DNA from: Defluviicoccus sp. bin129
GTDB lineage: Bacteria; Pseudomonadota; Alphaproteobacteria; MPNO01
Assembly: GCA_002239065.1 (NCBI GenBank)
Contig: MPNO01000004.1
Span: forward strand, 62,001-126,000
Direction: 5' to 3'
DNA length: 64,000 bases
Part shown: positions 51,857 through 60,651 of the stretch, piece after piece
How positions within the stretch are numbered: position 1 is the first letter of the stretch
Layout: each line of letters begins with the position of its first letter
Translations under genes and position numbers: made by a program
The notes under the pieces: generated by a model
What the model was told of the DNA's origin: nothing
Seen by the model: only the letters and a program-made list of their open reading frames with translations
The model's database searches: none

Positions 51857-53719
51857 TCAACCGGTGGCCCGGGTATCGCCCGCCTTGCCCCTGCGGAACT
51901 GCCAGACCGTGAAGACGGCGAAACACGCCACCGGGATCAGCGCGTAGACCCCGTGGGTCAGCACGAGGACGATTCCGATGACGATCGAGAGCACCCGCGC
52001 GGCAAGCGAGAGCCGGGCGTAGTAGAAGCCCTCGATACCGGCCGAAATCGCCAGCCCGCCCAGCGCCAGCGAGGCGATGGTGGTGACGATGCTCCACACG
52101 CTTCCCTGCAGCAGCAATCCCGGCTGATAGACGAACAGCACCGGCAGGTAGAAGATCGCCATCGCCTTGACCATGGCGACATTGCAGACCGGCCATAATC
52201 GCTGCTTGGAAATCCCCGCCGCCATGTAGGCCGCCAGCGCGACCGGCGGGGTGACGTTGGAGGCCTGTCCCCACCACAGCACCAGCAGGTGGGCGGCCAT
52301 GACCGGGATGCCGAGCTGGATCAGGGCCGGGGCCGCGAGGGTCGCCAGGATCACATAGGCCGGAATGACCGACAGCCCCATGCCGAGGATGTAGCCGATC
52401 ACGAAGATGAACATGACCGTGAAGGCGAGATTGCTCTCGGCGAGGTCGATGATCATGCCGGTAATGCGGATCCCCGTGCCGGGCAGCAGCACCGCGCCGG
52501 CGATGATCGAGACCGGGCCGGCGATGGCGATGATCGGCAGCGAGGCCTTCGCGCCCTCGGCGAGCGCGACGACGATCGCGCGCGGGCCCATCGGCCGAGG
52601 CGTCAGCCAGCTCGCCGCGATGACGCTCACGATGGCCAGCATGCCGATGCGCCTGAGCGAATAGTCGAGATAGACCATGACCACGACCACCGCGATCGGC
52701 ACCAGATAGGCCCAGCCCTGCATCAGGGTTTGGCGGAAAGACGGGCAGTCCTCGGCCGGCAGGCCCTTCAGGCCATTGCGCCGGGCGTAGAAATGGACTT
52801 GCAGGTAGACGTTGAGGAAATAGAGCAGCGCCGGGATCGTCGCCGCGATCACGATCGTCCCGTATGAGAAGCCGGTCAGCGCCACCATGATGAAAGCCGA
52901 TGCCCCCATCACCGGCGGCATGATCGTGCCGCCGGTCGAGGCCGCGGCCTCGATGCCCGCGGCGACCGCCGGCCGGTAGCCGGTCTTCATCATGATCGGG
53001 ATGGTGATGCTGCCGGTGATCGCGACATTGGCCGAGGCCGAGCCCGAGATGCTGGCGGTGATGAAGGACGACCCGACCGCGGCCTTGGCGCCGCCGCCCG
53101 GGCGGGTGCCGAGGAAGGACAGGCAGAGATCGGTGAAATAGTCCGACGCGCCGGAGCGGATCAGGAACGTCCCGAACACCAGGAACAGGAACAGGTTCGA
53201 GGCGAGCACATAGGTGATCGAGCCGTACAGCCCGTCGGTCTGGGCATACAGCGCGGTCGCGATCTGGCGCAGGTCGAACCCGCTATGGACGAACGGCCAG
53301 GGGACCCACGCGCCGAAATAGAGGAACAGCAGGAATGCGCCGGAGATGATCGCCATGGCCACGCCGAGCGCGCGCCGCCCGCCCTCGATCACGCCCAAGA
53401 TCATGATCCAGCCGACGGCCATGTCGAAATCGCCGATGTCGAAGCCTTCGTTCTCGGCGAAGTAGAGGTAGCGGTCGTTGAACCGGAAGGTGGCGTATGT
53501 CACCGCGAGCAGGAAGACGACGTCGAACGCCCGGGCCGGGATCGTTCGCGCCAGCGGATGCACGCAGATCGCCAGCGCCACGCCGGCATAGATGAACAGG
53601 CTGCGGTCGAGCGCCGGGCTGAAGGTGCCCCAGGTCGCGACATAGAGGTAGTAGCCAGTCGTCGCCAGCCCGATCAGGAAACCGAGCTTCTTCCATTCGC
53701 CGCAAAACGCTGCGGCCAT
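51857..53719 (-). CDS. TRAP transporter fused permease subunit (TAXI type)
   Basis: A 620-residue protein with about 16-18 hydrophobic segments, corresponding to the small (about residues 15-170) and large (about 170-560) TRAP permease parts in one chain. Characteristic stretches are GSASANVAITGSITIPIMMKTGY, GIEAAASTGGTIMPPVMGASAF and the repeat-like VIPAYVILATLAAPALI. It uses an ion gradient to take up the solute bound by the TAXI protein. The gene is divergent from the ornithine cyclodeaminase gene across a 93-base gap, so the two may be regulated jointly; an amino acid or aromatic acid substrate is inferred. Confidence 0.9.
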   Translation of the reverse strand: MAAAFCGEWKKLGFLIGLATTGYYLYVATWGTFSPALDRSLFIYAGVALAICVHPLARTIPARAFDVVFLLAVTYATFRFNDRYLYFAENEGFDIGDFDMAVGWIMILGVIEGGRRALGVAMAIISGAFLLFLYFGAWVPWPFVHSGFDLRQIATALYAQTDGLYGSITYVLASNLFLFLVFGTFLIRSGASDYFTDLCLSFLGTRPGGGAKAAVGSSFITASISGSASANVAITGSITIPIMMKTGYRPAVAAGIEAAASTGGTIMPPVMGASAFIMVALTGFSYGTIVIAATIPALLYFLNVYLQVHFYARRNGLKGLPAEDCPSFRQTLMQGWAYLVPIAVVVVMVYLDYSLRRIGMLAIVSVIAASWLTPRPMGPRAIVVALAEGAKASLPIIAIAGPVSIIAGAVLLPGTGIRITGMIIDLAESNLAFTVMFIFVIGYILGMGLSVIPAYVILATLAAPALIQLGIPVMAAHLLVLWWGQASNVTPPVALAAYMAAGISKQRLWPVCNVAMVKAMAIFYLPVLFVYQPGLLLQGSVWSIVTTIASLALGGLAISAGIEGFYYARLSLAARVLSIVIGIVLVLTHGVYALIPVACFAVFTVWQFRRGKAGDTRATG

Positions 53720-53812
53720 GCCTTGCCGGTCGGTCAGAGCGCCTCTCCCCCGGTATACTCGCGATCCGGATTGCCCCCGTCCAGCCGAGGACGCTCAACA
53801 GGGACGCCGAAG

Positions 53813-54805
53813 GTGCCGGATCTCAGGGTGCTCAGGGAAGCCGACCTCAAGGCGGTGCTCGATGTCGAGACCGGGCTCGATATCGTCGAGCGCACGTTCC
53901 GCGATTTGGGGACAAGGGACATCTTCCGTCTGTCCGAGCCGGCCGCCCTGTTCGGCGGCTCGGGCGTCGGCAAGGCCGCGCGCTACAAGTCCAAGGGCGC
54001 GACCCTGATTTCGGAGAACGTCACCGGGATCCGGCTGATCAGCGACGTGGCCAGGGAGCATGGTTTCCGTTCCCACCACATGCTGGTCGTGTTCGACGAT
54101 GCGACCGGCGCGCCGATCGGGCTGTTGAACGAGACCTGGCTGCACCGGTTCCGCACCGCGCTGACCGGGGTGGTCGCGGCCAGGTATCTGGCGCGGCCCG
54201 ATTCCCGGGTGCTCGCGCTGTTCGGCGCCGGCTCGATCGCCGCGGAGCTGTTTCCGGCGATCACCCGGGTCTTCGAGCTCGACGAGGTCCGGGTCGTCGC
54301 GCGGCGGCGGGCGAGCGCCGAGAGTTTCTGCCGCGGGCATGCCGGCGGGCCCGCCCGGTTCGCCGCCATGGAAGACCCTCGCGAGGCGCTCGACGGCGCC
54401 GAAATCGCGATCACCCTGACGCTGGCGGAGGCCCCGGTGATCGGGCCCGGGATGCTGTCGCCGGGCGCCTTCCTGTGCTCGATGGGCGAGACCGAGGAAG
54501 TCGCGTTCGGCGTTCTGGAGGAGATCGACGGGTTCGTGGTCGACGATTTCGAGTACGCGACGGTGCTGGGCGACATCGAGTCATGGCTTCGCGATGGCCG
54601 GATCGACCGGTCCGCGTTGGAGGCCCGCGTCGACGCCCATATCGGCGAAGTCGTGGCCGGCACCAGGGCGATCCGCGAGAACCCCGACCAGCGCATTCTC
54701 GCGATCGTCCAGGGCATGGCGATCTGCGACCTTGCGCTCGCCCGCCACGCGCTGAACGAGGCCGAGGCGCGCGGGCTGGGTGGGAGCCTCGACCTGTTCG
54801 GCTGA
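53813..54805 (+). CDS. Ornithine cyclodeaminase/mu-crystallin family protein
   Basis: A 330-residue protein that is full length for the family. The N-terminal half has the dimer/substrate part with GKAARYKSKGATLIS (Lys residues that hold substrate) and the loop FDDATGAPIGLLNETWLHRFRTALTGVVAARYLA; the Rossmann part starts at LALFGAGSIAAELF. Reactions include ornithine cyclodeamination, alanine dehydrogenation, ketimine reduction and 2,3-diaminopropionate formation. A GTG at 53813 gives the expected length; a GTG at 53828 is an alternative. It is divergent from the TRAP system and may process the imported compound. Confidence 0.84.
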   Translation: MPDLRVLREADLKAVLDVETGLDIVERTFRDLGTRDIFRLSEPAALFGGSGVGKAARYKSKGATLISENVTGIRLISDVAREHGFRSHHMLVVFDDATGAPIGLLNETWLHRFRTALTGVVAARYLARPDSRVLALFGAGSIAAELFPAITRVFELDEVRVVARRRASAESFCRGHAGGPARFAAMEDPREALDGAEIAITLTLAEAPVIGPGMLSPGAFLCSMGETEEVAFGVLEEIDGFVVDDFEYATVLGDIESWLRDGRIDRSALEARVDAHIGEVVAGTRAIRENPDQRILAIVQGMAICDLALARHALNEAEARGLGGSLDLFG

Positions 54806-54832
54806 GGGATCGGGGGGCGCGAGCCTCGGCGG

Positions 54833-55264
54833 TCAGGAAGGCCTTCGCGCATACTCGGCCAGCGTTACCACCGAGTCCGCATGTTCTGTCGCCCCCAGCG
54901 CATTCGCAAAGCGAAGATCGGCCGTTACTACGGCGGCTCCGATGCGGTGCGCGAGCGCGAGATAAACGCAGTCGTAGACCGGCCGGTCGAGCGCCAGCGC
55001 GATACGAACCGCGTCGCCGCAGATCGTCTCGTCCGTATTCCACCGAACCGGCATCTCGGGCACAGACGCCATCAAGGCGCCGGCCTCGCTGTGTTCGATC
55101 TCGCCCCGCCGCGCCTTGCGCCACACGGCGTTTGCGATCTCGCATGCCATCAGGCGCGGCGCATGCAAATCGTCATTGCCAGCAGCGAGCTCCCGCGCCA
55201 TGTCCGAATCGTCTTCCGCAACCAGCCACTTGACCGCTACGCTGGCGTCGACGACCAACCGCAT
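54833..55264 (-). CDS. VapC-like PIN domain toxin
   Basis: A 143-residue PIN-domain protein with the four conserved acidic positions: Asp in VVDASVAVKWL, Glu in ACEIANAVW, Asp in PVYDCVYLALA and Asp in VTADLRFANAL. VapC toxins are Mg-dependent RNases that cut tRNA or rRNA. The start codon shares one base with the stop of the antitoxin gene (TGATG), so both are made from one message, as usual for such pairs. It lies just 3' of the ornithine cyclodeaminase gene, convergent. Confidence 0.92.
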   Translation of the reverse strand: MRLVVDASVAVKWLVAEDDSDMARELAAGNDDLHAPRLMACEIANAVWRKARRGEIEHSEAGALMASVPEMPVRWNTDETICGDAVRIALALDRPVYDCVYLALAHRIGAAVVTADLRFANALGATEHADSVVTLAEYARRPS

Positions 55265-55521
55265 CAGAAGTCGCGATGGCCGTGGTCGCGATCCTCGCGG
55301 ATCAGCACCTCCGCCGGCGTATGCGCACGCCCTTCGGTCGCGCGCCTCAACCGGTCCGACAGGGCCAGGAAGGACTCGCGCCTAGCCTGCATATCGTCCT
55401 CGACGGCGCGTTGCAGAATATGGCGCACCTCGCCTTCCAGGGAGCGGTTGTTCGAGGAAGCGCGCCGCTTGAGGCGCTCGACCACGCTCTCGTCGAGCTG
55501 CCTCACGTTGATCGTCGCCAT
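55264..55521 (-). CDS. FitA-like ribbon-helix-helix antitoxin
   Basis: An 85-residue protein with an N-terminal ribbon-helix-helix domain (TINVRQLDESVVERLKRRA, residues 3-21, then SLEGEVRHILQRAV) of the FitA/Phd-type antitoxins and a C-terminal toxin-binding tail. It should neutralise the PIN toxin downstream and repress its own promoter through the palindrome at 55541-55559, 20 bases before the start codon. Confidence 0.9.
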   Translation of the reverse strand: MATINVRQLDESVVERLKRRASSNNRSLEGEVRHILQRAVEDDMQARRESFLALSDRLRRATEGRAHTPAEVLIREDRDHGHRDF

Positions 55522-55540
55522 CGCCTCGTTCCAAAATTCA

Positions 55541-55559
55541 TGCCATCAAAATGATGGCA
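55541..55559. promoter_or_regulatory. Palindromic operator of the toxin-antitoxin pair
   Basis: TGCCATCA-AAA-TGATGGCA is a perfect 8-base inverted repeat with a 3-base centre, AT-rich in a GC-rich setting. It is 20 bases upstream of the antitoxin start codon. Ribbon-helix-helix antitoxins bind such sites as dimers of dimers to repress their own operon. Confidence 0.75.
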
Positions 55560-55586
55560 GAAAGAACTGGGACAGTCAAGAAACGC

Positions 55587-56333
55587 TCAGTGCCGCGCGA
55601 GCAGGCGTCCGTAGCCCGCGACCGTCATCGTCGACCCCATCGCCCGCAGGCAGCGCCAGAAGGTCGCCTGGTTGCTGGTCACCACCGGCTTGCCGAGCTC
55701 GGCTTCGAGATCTTCGATCAGGTCGAGCGACGGCAGGTTGGTGCAGCTCACGAAGACCGCGTCGGCCTCCGGCCGGTCGACCCGGCGGGCGAGCTCATGG
55801 GTGGTCTCCAGCGGAACCCGGCCGATCCCGGCGCGCTCGGACGCGGTCTTGCCGAGCCCGAGACCCTCGACGGAGACGACGTCGAAGCCTCGTTCGGTCA
55901 GCCATTCGGTCTCGCGCCGGTTGACGAAATCGGTCCTGGGCGTGGCCAGCGCGATGCGCCGCGCATCCAGCGCGCGCAGGCCCTCGACGACCGCATCGGA
56001 GGTCAGTACCGCCGGCGCGCCGGTCATCCGGGTCATCGCCTCCGACAGCACATCGCCCGGGAAGAAATAGGTGCACGACGTGCAGCCGAATGCGATCGCG
56101 TCGACGCCGGCGGAACCGAGATCACGGGCGGCCCCTTCGACGTTCTCCGCGATCTGCCGATAGAGCGCCGGCGCCTGCGGCCCGTCCTGGAAGGCGCGCG
56201 CGACATGGATTGCGAGCCCCTCCGGCGCCATCCGGTGGAACTCGGGCTCGATGCTGGTGTTGGTCGACGGGCAGATCAGCCCGATCCTGCCGAGCCCGGC
56301 ATAGGGGCCGGCGGAAGGGAGGCTATCGGCCAT
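55587..56333 (-). CDS. Maleate isomerase/arylmalonate decarboxylase-like (Asp/Glu racemase superfamily)
   Basis: A 248-residue enzyme of the Asp/Glu racemase superfamily, in the maleate cis-trans isomerase (NicE)/arylmalonate decarboxylase branch. It has IGLICPSTNTSIEPEFH at the start, a first catalytic Cys in AIAFGCTSCTYF (about residue 82-85) and a second in VFVSCTNLPSLDLIE. NicE converts maleate to fumarate at the end of nicotinate breakdown; relatives decarboxylate malonates. The ATG at 56333 overlaps the end of the ring-opening hydrolase gene by 11 bases. It is the last enzyme gene of the large minus-strand operon. Confidence 0.84.
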   Translation of the reverse strand: MADSLPSAGPYAGLGRIGLICPSTNTSIEPEFHRMAPEGLAIHVARAFQDGPQAPALYRQIAENVEGAARDLGSAGVDAIAFGCTSCTYFFPGDVLSEAMTRMTGAPAVLTSDAVVEGLRALDARRIALATPRTDFVNRRETEWLTERGFDVVSVEGLGLGKTASERAGIGRVPLETTHELARRVDRPEADAVFVSCTNLPSLDLIEDLEAELGKPVVTSNQATFWRCLRAMGSTMTVAGYGRLLARH

Positions 56334-57439
56334 CCGGGCCGCCCGCCTCCGCGATACACGCGCACAGCCCGCCACCGGGCGGCGCCTGGTGCTCGGTTCC
56401 GCCGCTGACGAAGACCCGCCCTGTGCCGAGGATGCCGCCGATCAACCCGCTGGCGGTCGCCCGCATGTGCTTGTCGGGGTCGAGGTCGCTGTGGAAGACG
56501 GTGGTGCGGTCGCCGCGCACCCGGCCGTGCGGAGCCACGCCCACCTTCACGAACACCGCGCGCAGCCGTTCGGGCGCGGCGATCTCGCCGGCCTCGTCGA
56601 GAGCGCAGCCGGCCGTTCGAAACAGGGCCTTCAACGAGCGCGCGTCGAGAATGTCGGCCATCGGCCCGGAAAAGACCCTGGTCGAGCCGCCGGCGCCGCG
56701 CCGGTTGCCCAGGACCAGGACCTCGCCAACCTCGACCTCCGTCCCCGAGAAGCTCATCGCCCGGCCCGAATGGCGGTGCAGGTCGACGCCGATCCGCGTG
56801 TCCTCGATCTCCTTGTCGGCCAGCTCGCCCAGCGCCAGCGCGACGCCGAGCGCGGCCGCGCCCCGCGATTGCCCGCTCGACCCGGCCCGGGCGATGACCG
56901 CCGGATCGCCGGTCGCCGCGGCGTCGCGGTGGCTGAGTATCGGGCTCTTGACCAGCACCAGCGCGACCTGGTCCGGGGCGAGCCCGGCTTCCGCCATCGC
57001 GTCTTCCACCGCGCCGGCGATCAGGCGGGAATGGGTCGGCGTGACCCGCTCGCCCGCCGTCCTCGCCCGGGGCCCCCCGCCGCCCGTGCCCAGCGGGGGC
57101 CCCCCCGCCGCCGATGACCAGGCGCTCCTCGTCGCCGCCTCTGTCGTCGTCGATCGCCGCCAGCACGTAGACCACCGGGCTCAGCACGCCCTCCGAGCCG
57201 GTCGAGACGATGAGCGTGGAGGCGCCGAGCAGGTCCGCGCCGCCGAAGCGTTCTATCGTCGCCTCGGCGGCCGACAGCGCGAGCTCGCGCGAGAAGTCGT
57301 TGATCGTAGCCGTGCCTTCGGTCTTGGCGACCAGCGCCAGGCGCCCGATGTCCCCCGTCGGCAGTCGGGAGAGAATCCGTTCGAGGCCGGCCACGTCGCC
57401 GGGGCCGTCGGTCGCGTAAGAATCGACATGGACGCGCAT
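56323..57439 (-). pseudogene. Cyanuric acid hydrolase/barbiturase-family gene with a frameshift
   Basis: Two frames together encode about 371 residues of the ring-opening amidohydrolase family (AtzD/TrzD, barbiturase). The N-terminal frame runs from 57439 and gives VAKTEGTATIND (Lys39) and VSTGSEGVLSP (Ser82). The C-terminal frame, from about 57100 to the stop at 56323, gives VLVKSPIL with SSGQSRGAA, and FVKVGVAPHG with SGGTEHQAPPGGG. So all three Lys-Ser dyads of the threefold fold are present. The frames join at a run of seven C (57100-57106) inside a short GC-rich repeat; dropping one base, or one repeat copy of 28 bases, restores the frame. The family opens cyanuric acid or barbiturate rings hydrolytically. 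A sequencing or assembly error is as likely as a true mutation. Confidence 0.8.
57068..57112 (+). repeat. Duplicated GC-rich motif at the frameshift
   Basis: CGGGGCCCCCCGCCGCC at 57068-57084 is followed by CGGGGGCCCCCCCGCCGCC at 57094-57112, the same motif with one more G and one more C. The C-run at 57100-57106 is where the two reading frames of the cyanuric acid hydrolase-like gene separate. Removing 28 bases (57085-57112) leaves one motif copy and a continuous frame. Confidence 0.75.
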
Positions 57440-57449
57440 GGGGGATCCG

Positions 57450-58820
57450 CTACCCGGCGAGGAACGACTCGACCAGCCAACTGCCCCGCAGCGCCAGGTC
57501 GTAGTCCTCGTGGGGGTGGCCGAGGAGCTGTATTCCCATCGGCAGGCCGCGGTCGGCCAGCAATGGCAGGTTCCAGGCCGGCGCTCCGAGGCAGGAGGAG
57601 ACATCGCCGTAGACCGGGTCGCCCACCGCCATGCCGACAGGCGGAGGCCCGATGGCGGAGAGCGTCAGGTAGCCGTCGTACGCGCCCTCGAGCGCGGCGA
57701 ACGCGCCCCTCAGCGCCTCGCGCATGGCGAGGCGGTGGCGGTAGTCCTCGGGCGAAATCTCCTCGCCCCGGGTCAGGCGCTCGAGGACCGCTGCGCTGAG
57801 CAGACCGCCCTCCATGTCGCGGTATCCCCAGGTCGGCCAGCGCATCTCGTAGGCGAAGATGTCGAACATGAAACCGGGGATGGTCAGCAGCGCCGTTTCC
57901 AGGGCGTCGAGGCGTTCGTCGTCCCGGCGCGTGACGATTTCGACTCCCTTTCCGGCGACATCGGAGACGAATCTCTCGAAGACCTCCCTGGTCTCGTCCT
58001 CGGTGTCCGGCCAGGCGCGGGTCTCGAGCCGCGCGAGGCGCCGCGGCCTGACCGCCTGCTCGAGCTCCGGGCGGCCGAACAGGCCGGGCTGGCCGGGGTC
58101 GCCGCCCACCGTGGCCGAGATGTGGAACGCGGTCCGCCAGCAATCCTCGAGCGAGCCGGCATGGACGCCGAGCACGCTCTGGCTCGGCGACATCGAGTGC
58201 CCGCCGCCGCGGTTGAGCGCGCCGAAGGTGGGTTTCAGCGCGTAGTTGCCGCAATAGCCGGCGGGCCGCTGGATCGAGCCCCTGACCTGGCTTCCGCTGC
58301 CCGCGGGAACCATGCCCGCACCCACCGCCGCGGCCGTGCCGCTGGAAGAGCCGCCGGGGGTGCGGGCGGGATCGAAGGGGTTGCGGGTCGGTCCGGGCGT
58401 GGCCTGGCCGAATTCGGTGGTCACGGTCTTTCCCACGATGCCGGCCCCGCCCTTGCGCAGCGCGTATACATGGGCGGCGTCGCGGATCGACTGCCATCCC
58501 TCGTATACCGGGCTGTTCATCTGGGTCGGCATGTCGACGGTCTCGTACAAGTCCTTGATGCAGACCGGCATGCCGTCGACCGCCGACAGGGGGCGGTTTC
58601 GCCGGTATCGGTCCGACGACCGGTCGGCCGCCTCGCGCGCGCCCTCGATGTTGGTGACGACGAACGCCTTCACCTCGGGCTCGCGGGCCTCGATGGTCTC
58701 CAGGCAGCGTTCGAGATAGGCCCGCGGCGTGTCGCCGCCGTCGACAAACGCCGGGATCGAATCGTGAAAGCCGCGCAGGTCCGGGTTGCGCGGGTCGTAG
58801 GGCCGGGAGGCGCCGTTCAT
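57450..58820 (-). CDS. Amidase signature family protein
   Basis: A 456-residue amidase with the Ser-cisSer-Lys triad. The Lys is in PVCIKDLYETVDMPT (about residue 88), the Ser-rich motif is GGSSSGTAAAVGAG, and the second Ser/nucleophile region is PAGSGSQVRGSIQRPAGY. The family hydrolyses linear amides; members act in s-triazine (AtzE-type), ureide and indoleacetamide pathways. Ten bases separate it from the cyanuric acid hydrolase-like gene, so it probably hydrolyses the amide or carbamoyl product of ring opening. The start at 58820 is usual (MNGASRPYDPRNPDL). Confidence 0.9.
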   Translation of the reverse strand: MNGASRPYDPRNPDLRGFHDSIPAFVDGGDTPRAYLERCLETIEAREPEVKAFVVTNIEGAREAADRSSDRYRRNRPLSAVDGMPVCIKDLYETVDMPTQMNSPVYEGWQSIRDAAHVYALRKGGAGIVGKTVTTEFGQATPGPTRNPFDPARTPGGSSSGTAAAVGAGMVPAGSGSQVRGSIQRPAGYCGNYALKPTFGALNRGGGHSMSPSQSVLGVHAGSLEDCWRTAFHISATVGGDPGQPGLFGRPELEQAVRPRRLARLETRAWPDTEDETREVFERFVSDVAGKGVEIVTRRDDERLDALETALLTIPGFMFDIFAYEMRWPTWGYRDMEGGLLSAAVLERLTRGEEISPEDYRHRLAMREALRGAFAALEGAYDGYLTLSAIGPPPVGMAVGDPVYGDVSSCLGAPAWNLPLLADRGLPMGIQLLGHPHEDYDLALRGSWLVESFLAG

Positions 58821-58848
58821 CCTGTCGCTCCTTGGGAAGACCCGCGCG

Positions 58849-59727
58849 TCACAGGCTGTGCGCGTAGTCGAGTATCAGCCGGTTGAAGGCTTCGGGATGC
58901 TCGCGGTAGCTGAAATGTCCCGAATGGTTGAACACGTGCATCTCGGTCCGCTTCTCCCGGTGGACCATGATCTCGTAGAGCCCGAAGCCCTGGTCGATGG
59001 TCGCGGTCGGGTCGTTGAGCCCCCAGACGATCAGGTTGGGGCGCTCGGTGCCGGCGCTCATCAGCCGGTCGAAGGTGTCGCTCTTCTGCCGCGCCAGCGT
59101 CGGCACGAACACCCGGTCGCCCACCCCCTCGTCCAGCATCTTGCGCACCGATTCGAGGTATTTCGGCAGGGCGGCCACCCGCATGAGCTCGTCGAGCCAG
59201 TCCTCGGTGACGATCTTCGGGTTCCACGAATAGTTCTCCAGCACCCAGCGCTGGCTCTCGCGGCTGAGATAGGGCTTGGGCGTGTCGGTAAAGACGATGT
59301 GGTTGCGGCCCTGGCCGGGGCCCAGCGTGTTGGTGTCGACCATGATGTTGGACTTGATGCGCGCGGGGTTCTCCAGCGTCATCCGGCAGGTCAGGTAGGC
59401 GCCGCGCGAGTGGCCGACGATGTGGCAGTCGTGAAGATCGAGCGCGTCGAGAAAGCCGAGCGCATGGCTCACCACCCGCGCCATGGTGTAGTCGTCGTCG
59501 GTCTCCGGGTTGTCGGTATAGCCCTGGCCGATCTTGTCGACGGCGATCACCCGGCATTCCCCGGCCAGGCCGTCGAAATTGAGGTTCCAGTCGGCCGCGC
59601 AGTCGGCGCCGTGATGGGAGCCGAAATTGCCGCCATGGAACAGGACGATCGTCTCGCCCGACCCCTTGTCGAAATAGCGCGTGCCGATCCCGTCGACGTC
59701 GACGAATTTCGCCTGCGAAAAGTCCAT
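58849..59727 (-). CDS. Alpha/beta hydrolase, first of a tandem pair
   Basis: A 292-residue alpha/beta-hydrolase with the oxyanion segment FHGGNFG, the nucleophile elbow GHSRGAYL (Ser107), an acid residue in VWGLNDPTA and the catalytic His in NHSGHFSYREHPE. The pattern recalls meta-cleavage-product hydrolases and N-formylmaleamate deformylase (NicD). It is collinear with and clearly similar to the upstream gene at 59748-60626 (same length, shared DKIGQGYTDNP/DKLGQGYTDNP and KPxLSxESQRWV), so the two arose by tandem duplication. The ATG at 59727 was chosen; longer codons belong to another frame of the neighbour. Confidence 0.88.
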   Translation of the reverse strand: MDFSQAKFVDVDGIGTRYFDKGSGETIVLFHGGNFGSHHGADCAADWNLNFDGLAGECRVIAVDKIGQGYTDNPETDDDYTMARVVSHALGFLDALDLHDCHIVGHSRGAYLTCRMTLENPARIKSNIMVDTNTLGPGQGRNHIVFTDTPKPYLSRESQRWVLENYSWNPKIVTEDWLDELMRVAALPKYLESVRKMLDEGVGDRVFVPTLARQKSDTFDRLMSAGTERPNLIVWGLNDPTATIDQGFGLYEIMVHREKRTEMHVFNHSGHFSYREHPEAFNRLILDYAHSL

Positions 59728-59747
59728 TTCCGTCTCCGTGCCGCCGT

Positions 59748-60626
59748 TCAAGGCGCGTGAATGAAGGTTCTGATGACCTGGTTGAACCGTTCGGGATGCT
59801 CGCGGAAGCTGTAATGGCCCGACCGGTTGAAGATCTGCCAGCGCGCCCGACGCTCCTTCTCGGCGAGGATCCGGTAGAGGCCCATCGCCTGTTCGCGCGA
59901 CACGGTGGGGTCGTCGCTGCCCCAGACCTGCATGACCGGGCGCTGGATGCCGCGAGTGCGCAAGATGCGGAACATCTCCTCCTTCTGGGTGAGGATGCCC
60001 GGCAGGAACCTGGTCGCCTGGAACCCGTCGCCGGACATCTTCGCGACCGCCTCGGCGTATTTGGGCTGCTTCGCGATCTCCACCATGGCGTCGATCCACG
60101 CATCGGATATGTGGTCGTGGCCGTATGAGTACTTCTCCACCACCCAGCGCTGGCTCTCGGCGCTCAGCGCGGGTTTCGGCATGTTGGCGAACACGAACTC
60201 GTTGCGCCCGATTCCGGGCGCGCAGGTGTTGCTGTCGACGATGGTGCAGCTCTTGACCAGCTCCGGATGTTCGACCGTCAGCCGGCACACCAGATAGCCG
60301 CCCCGCGAATGGCCCACCAGATGCGCGCCCTCGATACCCAGCGCGCGCAGCGTCGCGTGCGCGTGCTGCACCGCCGCGTGCATGGTGTAGTCGTCATCGG
60401 TCTTCGGATTGTCGGTGTAGCCCTGTCCCAGCTTGTCGATGGCGAAGACGCGGAACCATCGGGCGAGGCCGGCGAAATTCAGGTCCCAGTCGTCGGCCGA
60501 GCAGGCGCCCGAAATCGAGCCGAAGGCGCCGCCATGCACGAGCACCACGATCTCGCCCGAGCCCCGCTCGAAATAACGGGTGCGCACCCCCTCCACGTCG
60601 ACGAATTTGGCGTCCGGTAACGGCAT
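59748..60626 (-). CDS. Alpha/beta hydrolase, second of a tandem pair
   Basis: A 292-residue paralogue of the preceding entry. It has VHGGAFG, the elbow GHSRGGYL, an acid residue in VWGSDDPTV and the His in NRSGHYSFREHPE. Retention of all catalytic residues in both copies suggests two related hydrolysis steps or two substrates. It is located between the ABC permease genes and its paralogue in a single minus-strand operon, 20-25 bases from each. A role on ring-opened or formyl-amide intermediates is inferred. Confidence 0.88.
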   Translation of the reverse strand: MPLPDAKFVDVEGVRTRYFERGSGEIVVLVHGGAFGSISGACSADDWDLNFAGLARWFRVFAIDKLGQGYTDNPKTDDDYTMHAAVQHAHATLRALGIEGAHLVGHSRGGYLVCRLTVEHPELVKSCTIVDSNTCAPGIGRNEFVFANMPKPALSAESQRWVVEKYSYGHDHISDAWIDAMVEIAKQPKYAEAVAKMSGDGFQATRFLPGILTQKEEMFRILRTRGIQRPVMQVWGSDDPTVSREQAMGLYRILAEKERRARWQIFNRSGHYSFREHPERFNQVIRTFIHAP

Positions 60627-60651
60627 TGGCTTCTCCCGCGGCCGCGATGTT

